A stretch of DNA of 64,000 bases from CBDBEU01 sp965204565 (GTDB lineage Bacteria; Pseudomonadota; Alphaproteobacteria; Rhizobiales; TMED25): contig CBDBEU010000005.1 of the NCBI GenBank assembly GCA_965204565.1, positions 558,001 through 622,000 on the forward strand. Reading direction: 5' to 3'. Below the pieces are notes generated by a model, which saw only the letters and a list, made by a program, of their open reading frames with translations, did no database searches and was not told the DNA's origin. Below are positions 36,163 to 44,228 of the stretch, piece after piece. Position numbers and translations under genes: made by a program. Every line of letters starts with the position of its first letter. Position 1 is the stretch's first letter.

Positions 36163-38958
36163 ATGTCCCTGATCGTCAATCGTCCCTTGGAGCGGCCACA
36201 ACGGCATTGGGTCGAGGGCAGGGGCGGCGCGCTGGAGATCAGGCGGGGGCGGCGGCCTGCGAGCTACGAGGTCTTCGACGCGCGCAACAACACCAAGCGC
36301 ACCGAGGCGCTGGGAACGGTCGACACGATCCGCGCCCGCGTGGATCGATGGCGCGAGGCGGGCCGGCCGGGCGTCACCATCGTCACCCGGAAACTGCTGG
36401 AACACTGGTGCGATGAGACGGCGCGACCGCACCCGTTCTACTTTTGCCAGTTGGAAGCCATCGAGACGCTGATCTGGTGGGTCGAGGGGGCGGAAGCGTA
36501 TCGGCAGGGCATCGCCCTCCCCGGCGATGGCGGGCCGTGGGAACGGTTGTGCACAAAGATGGCCACCGGCGCGGGCAAGACCGCGGTGATGGCGATGATC
36601 GTCGCCTGGCAGGCGCTGAACGCGCTGACCTATCCGAAGCGGAACAAGGATTTCAGCCGCGCGGTGTTCATCGTCGCGCCCGGCCTGACCGTGAAGGGAC
36701 GGTTGCAGGTTCTCCTGCCGGGCGAAGGCAGCTACTACGACGAGTTCAATCTGTGCCCGTCGGAGGCGCTGCGCCGGAAACTGAACCGGGCCGAAGTGCT
36801 GATCGAGAACTGGCACACGCTGATGCCGTTGAAGGAAGCGGATCGCGCGGTCGTCAAGAAGGGTGCTGAGTCCGACGAAGCCTTCACCCGGCGGGTGCTG
36901 GGCAGGCTGGCGGGGCGCAAGGACATCGTCGTCATCAACGACGAGGCGCACCACGCCTATCGCAAACCGCCGGAATTGAAGATCAGCAGGAAACAGGCCG
37001 CCGCGCAGGGCATCGACCTCGAAGAAGCCACCCGGTGGATCGAGGGGCTGGACCGTATTCACAAGACCCGGCGCATCCGGCGCTGCTTCGATCTCTCGGC
37101 CACGCCCTTCGCGCCCACCGGCAAGAAGAGCACCGACACGGCGCTGTTCGACTGGATCGTGTCGGATTTCGGGTTGAACGACGCGATCGAGGCCGGGCTG
37201 GTCAAGACCCCTCGCGTCGTGGTCCGGGACGATGCGCTGCCGGACGCAAAGACGCTGCGGCCCAAACTCTACCATATCTATCGCGACCCGTCCGTCTGCG
37301 AGGATTTGAACAGGGCGAAGGCGGAGCCGCACGAGGCGCTGCCGAAGCTGGTTCAGGACGCCTACACGCTGCTCGGCGCCGACTGGCGGGAGACACGGCG
37401 GCGGTGGCGGGAGGCCGGCCATCATTCGCCTCCGGTCATGCTGACGGTGTGCAACCGCACGGAAACCGCGGCGCGCATCGAGAACTATTTCAACAAGGGT
37501 GACGCTCACTGGCCGGAACTGCACGCCGTCGCCCGAACGCTCCGGGTCGATTCCAGGGTTCTCGACAAGGCCGAGATCGGCGAAACCGCGACATCGGACA
37601 AGCAGTACGAAGCGCGGTTGAAAGAGATCGTCGAAGCGGCCGCCATTCCCGGAACCCGAAAACGGCGGTTCCTGGCGTTGAAGAAGGAGGAACTGCTTCG
37701 AGAGATCGTCGACAATGTCGGCAAGCGTGGCCAGGCCGGTCAGAACCTGCAAAACGTTATCTCGGTCGCGATGTTGTCCGAGGGATGGGACGCCAAGAAT
37801 GTAACCCATATCATGGGTTTGCGCGCCTTCACGTCGCAATTGCTGTGCGAGCAGGTTGTCGGGCGCGGGTTGCGCCGGGTCTCTTACGACACCGACGATG
37901 ACGGACTGTTCCTGCCCGAATACGTCAACGTCTTCGGCGTGCCGCTTTCGATTTCGGAGACCGGCGAGGGCGGAGAAGCGCCTCCGCCGCCGAAACCCGC
38001 CACGCAGATCGAAGTCGTGCCCGAACGCGCCCGCCTTGAGATTACATGGCCCAATGTTCTGCGCGTCGAAACCGTGGTTAAACCGCAGTTGACCATTGAT
38101 TGGGGCGAAACGCCGCCGCTCGCGCTCGATCCCGCAGGCACGCCGATCAGTGCGGAGCTTGCCCCGGCGCTTGGCGGCGCGACGGACATGGGCAAGGTCG
38201 CGACGATCGATCTGGAAAAGCTGCCGGACGGATTCCGGCTGCAACGCCTTGTCTTTCAGGCCGCCCGCAAGGCTTTCGCCGAACTAAGCCACGGGTTTTC
38301 CGGAACGCAGGAATACCTGGCCGCGCAGTTGATCGGAATCGTCGAGACCTTTTTGCAATCCGATCGTCTAGAGATCCCGTCGCTGTTTCACTCCGACCCG
38401 CTCCGTAGGCGGATCCTCATCGCGCTCAACATCGACCTCGTGGTCCGGCATGTTCTGAGCAATGTGACCGAGCGGAACGCCGAGCGCCTTACACCGGTCT
38501 TCGACGAGGAGAACCCGATCGGCGCGACAGGCCGGATGCGGACCTGGTACACGACAAAGCCGTGCTTCCCGACGACCAAGTCGCATATCAGCCATCTGGT
38601 CGGGGACTCGTCGTGGGAAGGTCATGCCGCGAATGTCTTCGAGACCCGGAAAGACGTGGAAGCCTACGCCAAGAACGACCACCTGGGCTTCCGGATCTAC
38701 TATATGTGGAAAGGCTCCCGTCGGAGGTACGTCCCCGACTTCCTCGTCCGCCTGTCGGGCGGCAATCTTCTGGCCCTCGAAATCAAGGGGACCGACAGTC
38801 CTCGGGACAAGGCCAAGCGCGACGCGCTGAACGAATGGGTCAAAGCCGTCAACGCGGCCGGAGGCTTCGGGCGCTGGTCATGGGATGTGGCATTCGAGCC
38901 CGGCGAAGTGCAGGACATTGTCACGAGGCATACCGCCGTTGCGGAGCCTGCGGAATAG
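36163..38958 (+). CDS. res: Type III restriction endonuclease subunit (Res)
   Basis: 931 residues. SF2 helicase motifs: Walker A KMATGAGKT (132-140), DEAH in VVINDEAHHAY (about 258), SAT in FDLSATPF, and motif VI EQVVGRGLRR (about 563). A C-terminal PD-(D/E)xK nuclease is visible as RRYVPDFLVRL...LLALEIKG (about 855-876). It translocates or switches on DNA and cleaves with Mod when two unmethylated sites are met. It follows the small unknown gene by 3 bases, so mod, ATPase, small protein and res form one transcription unit. Confidence 0.93.
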   Translation: MSLIVNRPLERPQRHWVEGRGGALEIRRGRRPASYEVFDARNNTKRTEALGTVDTIRARVDRWREAGRPGVTIVTRKLLEHWCDETARPHPFYFCQLEAIETLIWWVEGAEAYRQGIALPGDGGPWERLCTKMATGAGKTAVMAMIVAWQALNALTYPKRNKDFSRAVFIVAPGLTVKGRLQVLLPGEGSYYDEFNLCPSEALRRKLNRAEVLIENWHTLMPLKEADRAVVKKGAESDEAFTRRVLGRLAGRKDIVVINDEAHHAYRKPPELKISRKQAAAQGIDLEEATRWIEGLDRIHKTRRIRRCFDLSATPFAPTGKKSTDTALFDWIVSDFGLNDAIEAGLVKTPRVVVRDDALPDAKTLRPKLYHIYRDPSVCEDLNRAKAEPHEALPKLVQDAYTLLGADWRETRRRWREAGHHSPPVMLTVCNRTETAARIENYFNKGDAHWPELHAVARTLRVDSRVLDKAEIGETATSDKQYEARLKEIVEAAAIPGTRKRRFLALKKEELLREIVDNVGKRGQAGQNLQNVISVAMLSEGWDAKNVTHIMGLRAFTSQLLCEQVVGRGLRRVSYDTDDDGLFLPEYVNVFGVPLSISETGEGGEAPPPPKPATQIEVVPERARLEITWPNVLRVETVVKPQLTIDWGETPPLALDPAGTPISAELAPALGGATDMGKVATIDLEKLPDGFRLQRLVFQAARKAFAELSHGFSGTQEYLAAQLIGIVETFLQSDRLEIPSLFHSDPLRRRILIALNIDLVVRHVLSNVTERNAERLTPVFDEENPIGATGRMRTWYTTKPCFPTTKSHISHLVGDSSWEGHAANVFETRKDVEAYAKNDHLGFRIYYMWKGSRRRYVPDFLVRLSGGNLLALEIKGTDSPRDKAKRDALNEWVKAVNAAGGFGRWSWDVAFEPGEVQDIVTRHTAVAEPAE

Positions 38959-39318
38959 CGCCGCCCGATCCCGTTGCGCGCGCCGGGCTTTTGCGGGCAG
39001 GTTGGATTTCGGTCCCGCCCGACACGGAAAGGCGGGAGCGCCGGCCTACATGCGTTAGGTCGGTAGTTCGATCATCGCACTTCCTTTTCTTTGGAAACGC
39101 CTCGCATGTGATCCGGCGCCGTCGTCCGCACGCGCATTTTCCGCATCCGGTGGCATGGACGGACGCCATCGCCGGCGGGGTTTGCCTGAATGGTGCTCTG
39201 ACACCGTGTGAACGGCCCTCGAAGGGTGGTTGAACGGGTATTGAAGGTAAGGCGCGCCGTTGTGAAACCCGCCCCCGGATGATCATGGTCGCCATGGTGT
39301 TCCTCGGGTGGTGCCCGT
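38959..39318. other. Gene-free stretch with the right copy of the flanking repeat
   Basis: No recognisable gene. The imperfect direct repeat at 39,141-39,266 is the only structure seen. No clear terminator follows res. Confidence 0.35.
39141..39266 (+). repeat. Imperfect direct repeat, right copy
   Basis: Partner of the copy at 30,876-30,996: same blocks, same order and same strand, with small indels. It begins near gcatccggtggcatggacgg and ends near aggtaaggcg. The 8.3-kb interval between copies is exactly the type III locus with its cargo plus the hsdR internal fragment. Confidence 0.6.
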
Positions 39319-39749
39319 TCACGCCGCCGCGCCCGCAGGCGCGGCGAAAGGCCCGGCGTTGCCCATCCACTTGATCTTGGCTTCGTAAAGCTCGTGCTTT
39401 TCGTCCTGCGTGTTGAAGCTCAACCGGTCGACAAGCTCCAGCGCGTCGCGCAGCGCATGGCCGCTGCGGAACCTGTTGCCGATCTCGCCGAAAATCTCGC
39501 CGATCTTGTATTCGATAGTGTCGGGGCCGCCGGCGCGCCGCCGGAAGCCGCGCAGATAGGGAAACAGTTCGTCGTCGACGAACCCGATCAGGTCATCGCC
39601 GGTCAGCGCCGCGTCGTGGTCGAACCGGCCCTGCCGGTCCTTCGGCGCGGCCCATGCCGACCACCGGTATTTCCCTTCGACGATTCGGTCGTGCGGCCTG
39701 CCTCCTTCCACAGCACGTCGTCGATATTTTTGAATGTCTGCTCGAACAT
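39319..39749 (-). pseudogene. hsdM N-terminal fragment (type I methyltransferase)
   Basis: ATG 39749 begins MFEQTFKNIDDVLWKEAG, the standard HsdM start. About 90 bases are then missing and the frame shifts to PHDRIVEGKYRWSAWAAPKD, RFDHDAALTGDDLIGFVDDE, DTIEYKIGEIFGEIGNRF, LRDALELVDRLSFNTQDEKH and YEAKIKWMGNAG. It ends in a short Ala-rich tail at 39319 where HsdM would continue NGGEYYTPRPL. The SAM-binding and NPPF motifs are absent, so it is not a methyltransferase. A second copy of its 5' end lies at 44.7 kb. Confidence 0.85.
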
Positions 39750-39821
39750 GGATGCGGTCGCCTCGTTTCCTGTGGCCGGCGAAAGATTTAGAGCCGCGCC
39801 CGCGCCGGCGTCAATGGACCG
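39701..39821 (+). repeat. 121-bp hsdM-5' repeat, left copy
   Basis: Covers the first codons of hsdM and its upstream leader (gccggcgaaagatttagagc and caatggaccg). Matches 44,697-44,817 base for base with about ten differences and equal length. A direct duplication, 5.0 kb apart. Confidence 0.8.
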
Positions 39822-39830
39822 ACGTCGATG

Positions 39831-39923
39831 AAAAGCCGGCGGCGACCGGGCCGTGGTTTGGTGAGGGCCGTTTTCGGCCTGCGGGATCAATCTGCGCTGA
39901 AGAAACTCTTTCCGGTGATGCCG
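39831..39923 (+). repeat. Partial duplicate of the GHKL gene's 3' end
   Basis: The last 64 bases (39,860-39,923; ggtgagggccgttttcggcc, gcgggatcaatctgcgctga, agaaactctttccggtgatg) are a near-identical copy of 40,058-40,121, the stop and final codons of the GHKL-nuclease gene. The preceding 30 bases are related but diverged. It implies a tandem duplication or a copied junction. Confidence 0.7.
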
Positions 39924-39931
39924 TTGTACGG

Positions 39932-40007
39932 CGCTTGAAATGCGGCTCCGGCCCCCGCCTGACGGGGAAACTTGTCCGGCGGAAAACCCCGGCCGATGAT
40001 TGCGGCG
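39932..40007 (+). repeat. 75-bp repeat (hsdM far-upstream segment), left copy
   Basis: Begins cgcttgaaatgcggctccgg and contains ggggaaacttgtc and ggaaaaccccggccgatga. The other copy is at 44,867-44,941. In the 44.7-kb copy it is contiguous with the hsdM leader; here the partial GHKL-gene duplicate (39,831-39,923) has been inserted between. Confidence 0.7.
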
Positions 40008-40057
40008 TTTTGAACCGCCTTTCATCGGTGTTTTGAAAGCCGGCGGCGAGTGGGTTC

Positions 40058-40121
40058 GGTGGGGGCCGTTTTCGGCCTGCGGGATCAATCTGCGCTGAAG
40101 AAGCTCTTTCCGGTGATGCCG
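40058..40121 (+). repeat. 3' end of GHKL gene, parent copy of the 64-bp duplication
   Basis: Includes the stop codon region and last codons (ITGKSFFSAD on the minus strand). Partner copy at 39,860-39,923, same orientation, 198 bases apart. Confidence 0.7.
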
Positions 40122-42100
40122 ATTCTGTCGAAGAAAGCCTGGTTGCGGGCTCGTGCATCACCGATCAGTTGATCCCAGCCAAGAAGCTCGACGGAGCCGT
40201 GGAAGCCACTGTTGGGCCTGTAGATGCGGCGACCGTCAGCCGTGAGCTGCCAGGAGTACGTCCAGTCGCACATCTTTCCGATAATGTCGGCCACGATGTA
40301 GCAGTAGAAAATTGTGTTCCGGTCCAGTGTGATTGGGCGGCCACGCACGTCTCGCAGACCCCCGCTCTGGAGCCGCCGCACATACCGCTCAACTTGCGAC
40401 AGCGGGTTCTCATCTTCACGGTAAGTCGCGCGTCCGGGCCGCTTGAACTCAACGAGAAGCACCTTCGAAGGTTCCTCGGTCTGGCGCAGGCCATACACGT
40501 GGTCAAAGATGAGAATATCCGGACGCTCATCGCTCTCAATTGCCCTGGATAGCTGGCTGAACTCGACATCGGAACTGAAATATTGAGCGAATGTCAGCCG
40601 CTCATCGACAATCCAAAGATCATGCGATGTAGGCTCAACCTTGCCGCCATCTCCTTCAATCGTATTTACCCGAAGCGGGCATATGAACGAGTGGAGCACG
40701 TCCTCGCGCTGGTAGGAGCTGTCGCGGGTGTCGTCGCGGACCTTCTCGAGCAGCACCTCGATGAAGTCCAGGACAACCTTCCGTCGGACGACGTATTCCG
40801 CGAGGCTCTTCTGTTCCGCCTCTTCTATCGCCTTGCCCGCCTCCTCAATTGTGGAAGTGAGCTTGTCGATATCATCGGTGCCGCCCTTGAGTCGCGTCAG
40901 GACGTCCCTGATCTTCTTTGCCTGCTGCTCGTCCCGACGAAAGCGTTCTCTGGCAAGGTGCGAATATATCGCATCTTCCTTGAGCTCGCCTGACGGTACA
41001 CGCTGTTGCAGTTCATCGGTATCGCCAAAAGCCACTGAGGGGTAGGTCGCGGTTACGCGTTCGATCTTGCCACGCTGCTCACTGCTCAGCTTCGACAGGG
41101 GCTCCTCAAGAAACCCCTTAATCTTTTCCGAGCAGACATCTTTGATAATTTCCTCAATCACCGCGTCCTCGAAGGTGAACGCCGTTCGTTCCTGGTTGAC
41201 GTTGCTGTCAAGGAATTCGCCGGTGACGATGGCGTGTAACACACGGCCATCACCTTCGCCGAAATAGGCGAGGCCCAGCTTGCCGTCGATGCACTGGGAA
41301 TGCACGGTGCGGTCGTGCGCGATGAAGTGCACGAAATGCCTGCCCTTCAAGTCCGAACTCGCAACCTTGTCACACTCCATAAGCGTGAGCGTGAGTTCAC
41401 GATACTTCTCCGTCTTGAGTATCTGCGCCGGTTCCGTGCGGAGAACGATGTCAGAGATCGCGTCGGGATACTCACGCGTCTCGTCTCCGACACGGACGCT
41501 GACCTGCGGGCTGCGGCCACCGATGAATATAGGGAGGAAGTGTGATGTGAAGTGCTGGAAGACGTAGTTATCACGGCCCGGGAACTTGGCGCGGTACCCG
41601 TTGTTGCGGAGACCGTTAAAGCGCACAAAGAAAGAGGTGTTTGACTCACCGTCCGCCTGCTCCAATTTCAGATCCTGAATCTGATTCTCAAGCGCCAGCT
41701 TGAAGGTGAATGCCCTGCGCTTCAGGTCCCCATCAGACTCCCTGAAGACAGAGGACACCGTGATCGCCTCGAAGCAGTCAAGCCACATCAGCCGCCCGAC
41801 GCCCTTGCCGCCGGTCTTGATCTTGTTGTCGGTGTCGGTGGTGGTGAAGGCGTCCCAGTTTTTCTTGTCAAGACCTGCACCGTTGTCCTCCACCGTCGCC
41901 CACACGCCGTCCTTGTCCCGGTTGGTGTTGACTGTGACAATGACACGGCCTTCGTTAGCCAGACGGTCCTTGAAATGTCCTTGAGTTGAATGGATGGCGT
42001 TGCTCACGGCCTCAAAAAGCGGCTGCAGGGCGCCCGCGACATTTGTCGGCTTTGGCAGGCGCTCAATGCGCTTTACAAGGTTGGGGCGGAGCGAGGTCAC
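40085..42100 (-). CDS. GHKL ATPase fused to a nuclease-like C-terminal domain
   Basis: 671 residues from GTG 42100 (TSLRPNLVKRIERLPKP); a TTG at 42136 would add 12 residues. The N-terminal GHKL ATPase has FEAVSNAIHSTQ (N-box), EDNGAGLD and GGKGVGRLMWLD. A coiled-coil-prone middle (IEEAGKAIEEAEQKSLAEYV) leads to a C-terminal domain with RPDILIFDH...VLLVEFKRPGR, a PD-(D/E)xK-like pattern ending at about residue 575, followed by VERYVRRLQSG. The combination recalls MutL/MORC-like ATPases recruited to defence. It lies alone between type I remnants and a toxin-antitoxin operon. Its last 64 bases are duplicated just downstream. Confidence 0.8.
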   Translation of the reverse strand: MTSLRPNLVKRIERLPKPTNVAGALQPLFEAVSNAIHSTQGHFKDRLANEGRVIVTVNTNRDKDGVWATVEDNGAGLDKKNWDAFTTTDTDNKIKTGGKGVGRLMWLDCFEAITVSSVFRESDGDLKRRAFTFKLALENQIQDLKLEQADGESNTSFFVRFNGLRNNGYRAKFPGRDNYVFQHFTSHFLPIFIGGRSPQVSVRVGDETREYPDAISDIVLRTEPAQILKTEKYRELTLTLMECDKVASSDLKGRHFVHFIAHDRTVHSQCIDGKLGLAYFGEGDGRVLHAIVTGEFLDSNVNQERTAFTFEDAVIEEIIKDVCSEKIKGFLEEPLSKLSSEQRGKIERVTATYPSVAFGDTDELQQRVPSGELKEDAIYSHLARERFRRDEQQAKKIRDVLTRLKGGTDDIDKLTSTIEEAGKAIEEAEQKSLAEYVVRRKVVLDFIEVLLEKVRDDTRDSSYQREDVLHSFICPLRVNTIEGDGGKVEPTSHDLWIVDERLTFAQYFSSDVEFSQLSRAIESDERPDILIFDHVYGLRQTEEPSKVLLVEFKRPGRATYREDENPLSQVERYVRRLQSGGLRDVRGRPITLDRNTIFYCYIVADIIGKMCDWTYSWQLTADGRRIYRPNSGFHGSVELLGWDQLIGDARARNQAFFDRIGITGKSFFSAD

Positions 42101-42358
42101 GTCGTGCTGGCTACCACATATCCAGTCTATAACCAAGCTTGCCAGTTTCGCTCTTGTCTAACCGCCCGATAGGCGTATTCAGTTCGTTCTTCTCCACGGC
42201 ATACCGCGCAATTCCGCGACAGCCCATCCGAATTGCGGACCGACAATGAATATCCGCCCATGCGGCGCTGCGCTTGAAATAAGACGGGCGTCGAAGCTGA
42301 TGCCCGAACAGCGGCCAGGGATCGCTAGGAAGGTAGCGGCGAAGCGCTGGCGAAAGGA
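42101..42358. other. Short spacer upstream of the GHKL gene; nothing recognised
   Basis: Contains possible leader for the minus-strand GHKL gene. No gene or strong hairpin was recognised. Confidence 0.3.
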
Positions 42359-42670
42359 CTAGCCGTCGTCTTTTTTCGCGGTGGCGGTTCTTGCCTTGCT
42401 TGCCGGGCGCGCGGGGTTCACTTTGGCTGCATCCACAACAAGATTTGGCGGGGTGCCCGACTCTGCACGGGTGATGCCGAGTTTCCTGATCGACACCATC
42501 GCCGTTGGATCCGCAGTTTCATCGTCCAACCCCACATTCCCCCCGATAAATCCAAAGTTGACGAGCAGCATCCATCGCCCTTCATGGATGTCGAGCTGTT
42601 TCAGCATTGCTTCGACGGCTTCTTTGTGGGTCAGAGTAAGTTGGTTGACCTCAGGCATACTAGCGCTCAC
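42359..42670 (-). CDS. Small unknown protein, third gene of the HicAB-like operon
   Basis: 103 residues. A helical N-terminus (PEVNQLTLTHKEAVEAMLKQ LDIHEG, spaced here for length) is followed by beta-like WMLLVNFGFIGGNVGL and a Lys/Ala-rich tail. I do not recognise a family. Its start overlaps the end of hicB by 11 bases, so it is co-translated. May be an accessory protein of the toxin-antitoxin module or an unrelated hitchhiker. Confidence 0.6.
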   Translation of the reverse strand: MSASMPEVNQLTLTHKEAVEAMLKQLDIHEGRWMLLVNFGFIGGNVGLDDETADPTAMVSIRKLGITRAESGTPPNLVVDAAKVNPARPASKARTATAKKDDG

Positions 42671-43175
42671 TTTCTCGCCAGTGGATCACAGGCTGCAAAA
42701 GACGATCCGTTGATCGGGTTTGAAACGCACGACGAGGCGTCCCGTCGAATATACGAACAGAGATGGTGTTTTGCGTCACGTGAGTTGTCCGCCCATCGCA
42801 CTGACCGATGGCGACGCCAACAGCGCTCACCATGAACTGGTTCAGACTTACGCCTTCTCTTTGCGCCGCAATTGCCGCTCTTGCGTGAAGGCTGCGCGGC
42901 ATCCGCAATACGGTCTTGCCGCTAAAGTTGTTTACCTCCAAAGGTTCGGGAATGGAGCGCCCCGCATCGATGCTCGCTTCAAGCCAGCTTTCGGCGACTT
43001 CCTCAAGAAGCTCATATGCTTCGGCCATCGTATCGCCTGTCGCGATGCAGCCGGGAAATTCCAGAATTTCGGCATGGAACGAACCATCGGATTGCGGCAT
43101 CACCGAACGCATGTAAGGCAGCTTAAGGTAATCTTCCGCACGCTTTCTCCCGTTCGACTCAACTGTCTTCGCCAT
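42660..43175 (-). CDS. hicB: HicB-family antitoxin
   Basis: 171 residues. The N-terminal half has the HicB partial RNase-H-like fold: PYMRSVMPQSDGSFHAEILE, FPGCIATGDTMAEAYELLEE and VAESWLEASIDAGRSIPEP. The C-terminal part has an Arc/ribbon-helix-helix-like segment (KTVLRMPRSLHARAAIAAQR, EGVSLNQFMVSAVG) that would bind the operon's own promoter. A further tail (after AIGQCDGRTTHV) is unusual. It neutralises HicA, encoded immediately upstream with a 17-base overlap. Confidence 0.88.
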   Translation of the reverse strand: MAKTVESNGRKRAEDYLKLPYMRSVMPQSDGSFHAEILEFPGCIATGDTMAEAYELLEEVAESWLEASIDAGRSIPEPLEVNNFSGKTVLRMPRSLHARAAIAAQREGVSLNQFMVSAVGVAIGQCDGRTTHVTQNTISVRIFDGTPRRAFQTRSTDRLLQPVIHWRESER

Positions 43176-43407
43176 TTTGACTCCCTAAATGTTCTTCCCA
43201 CGCCAGCAGATCGTCCTCAAGCAGGTCGAGGATGCCGTTGCGCGTTCCAACCGACAGATCCTTTCCTCCATGATGAGGAATGGACAGCGGCGGCAGGTCG
43301 AACCGCTCGCTCATCCACATCGGGTGCTTGCCGCGATTATGTTTTTTCCTTCCCAGTTGAGAAGCCACTTGCTCAAGGTCCCGCGCTTTCTGCGGGGAGT
43401 GGCGCAT
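43159..43407 (-). CDS. hicA: HicA-like toxin
   Basis: 82 residues from ATG 43407. The double-stranded-RNA-binding-like HicA core appears as QLGRKKHNRGKHPMWMSERF, LPPLSIPHHGGKDLSVGT and NGILDLLEDDLLAWEEHL, with the histidine of PHHGGKD at the catalytic position, so an mRNA-interferase role is expected. Family members start some 15 residues earlier (MNEKKLKKLRGALAA). Such a peptide is encoded from the ATG at 43451 but one A is missing from a run of A, so the long form is out of frame here. Toxin first, antitoxin second is the usual HicAB order. Confidence 0.8.
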   Translation of the reverse strand: MRHSPQKARDLEQVASQLGRKKHNRGKHPMWMSERFDLPPLSIPHHGGKDLSVGTRNGILDLLEDDLLAWEEHLGSQNGEDS

Positions 43408-43500
43408 TGCGGCGAGAGCGCCACGCAGCTTTTTGAGTTTTTCTCGTTCATGGTACTATATGCGATATCATAACGGATCGTAAAGGGCGAGTCGATAAAA

Positions 43501-43690
43501 TCAATTGAAGTCGAACGCCAAAACCTGACCAGGCGTATGGGCATGCGGCGCTTCACCCGCCTGAGCAGCGCGTTCAGCAAGAAGCTTGGAAAATCATCTG
43601 CACATGCTAAACTTGTACTTTGCGCACTATGACTTTGTGCGGATAAATAAGACGCTCCGCATGACTCCGGCAATGGCAACTGCGGACTGA
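43501..43690 (+). pseudogene. IS1-family transposase C-terminal fragment
   Basis: SIEVERQNLTRRMGMRRFTR and LSSAFSKKLGKSSAHAKLVL, then after one frameshift YFAHYDFVRINKTLRMTPAM and ATAD. IS1 transposases end YVERQNLTMRMSMRRFTRLTNAFSKK...HYNFCRxHxTLxMTPAMAAGV. No start, and the catalytic region is missing. A remnant between hicA's promoter region and an AT-rich stretch. Confidence 0.75.
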
Positions 43691-43866
43691 TAGACGCATG
43701 GGTACCGGAACCCAAGAAGCGCGGACCTTACAAGTTTAGGTTAATTTGTTGCACTAGAGGAGCCCCTTGGACAATGGTCCAATTGGCCCCTTTACTGTTT
43801 TTAACTAATTCTTTTTTAAGAAGGGATATTACATCGGATCTATGGAGATGTTTTAGGTTATGATTA

Positions 43867-44139
43867 TTAATCATCAAAAAAATCATCAGATGAAATAGGA
43901 ATCAATTCATATGAAAGGCCAGAAAATAGATCAATATTAGGCTCTTCTAATTTAGAAGGGGTTTTTGGGTTGATAGTTATTCCCGAATTTTCAAAATCAG
44001 ATATAGAATCGTAGTCTTTGGGCTCCCCCATAAGGATTCCGTGAGTTTCGTCTCCAGTGTATCTAAATTGGGAAGCGGCAACTAAAAAGTAATCTGGCTT
44101 TCCGCCGGCTTCCCGGTCAGGTCCGGCTTGCGTATGATC
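43867..44139 (-). pseudogene. AT-rich truncated open frame, C-terminal part of an unknown gene
   Basis: On the minus strand a frame without a proper start runs KPDYFLVAASQFRYTGDETH, GILMGEPKDYDSISDFENSG, then ITINPKTPSKLEEPNIDLFS and ends IPISSDDFFDD at 43867. The acidic, complete-looking C-terminus and AT-rich codons suggest a real gene end brought in by transfer, with its 5' part lost where the PIN operon DNA begins. Family unknown. An internal ATG near 44,030 would give about 54 residues. Confidence 0.4.
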
Positions 44140-44228
44140 CTATCAAGGGCGTTGGTGCTTTCGTCCGCGCCAGGCCGGCGGGCGGCTTCCTTGAAGCGTT
44201 CGAGTTTCTCAGTCTTGCTTTCCGTCAT
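44082..44228 (-). CDS. Small 48-residue protein overlapping the PIN chimera
   Basis: ATG 44228 lies inside the last codons of the upstream chimera (20-base overlap). TESKTEKLERFKEAARRPGA then DESTNALDRIIRKPDL reads as a charged helical small protein ending at a TAG at 44082. Small proteins of this type accompany PIN-domain genes in some bacteria. Its last residues after LTGKPAE may be altered by the junction with the AT-rich DNA. Confidence 0.45.
   Translation of the reverse strand: MTESKTEKLERFKEAARRPGADESTNALDRIIRKPDLTGKPAESQITF

Noticed and set aside
35968..38244. 758-codon open frame antisense to res
   Set aside because: Shadow of the helicase gene; low-complexity Arg/Gly/Asp composition typical of antisense GC-rich DNA.
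39701..40121. Possible CRISPR array
   Set aside because: Only pairs of repeats of different kinds and unequal spacing; they are duplicated gene ends, not regular repeat-spacer units. No cas genes seen.
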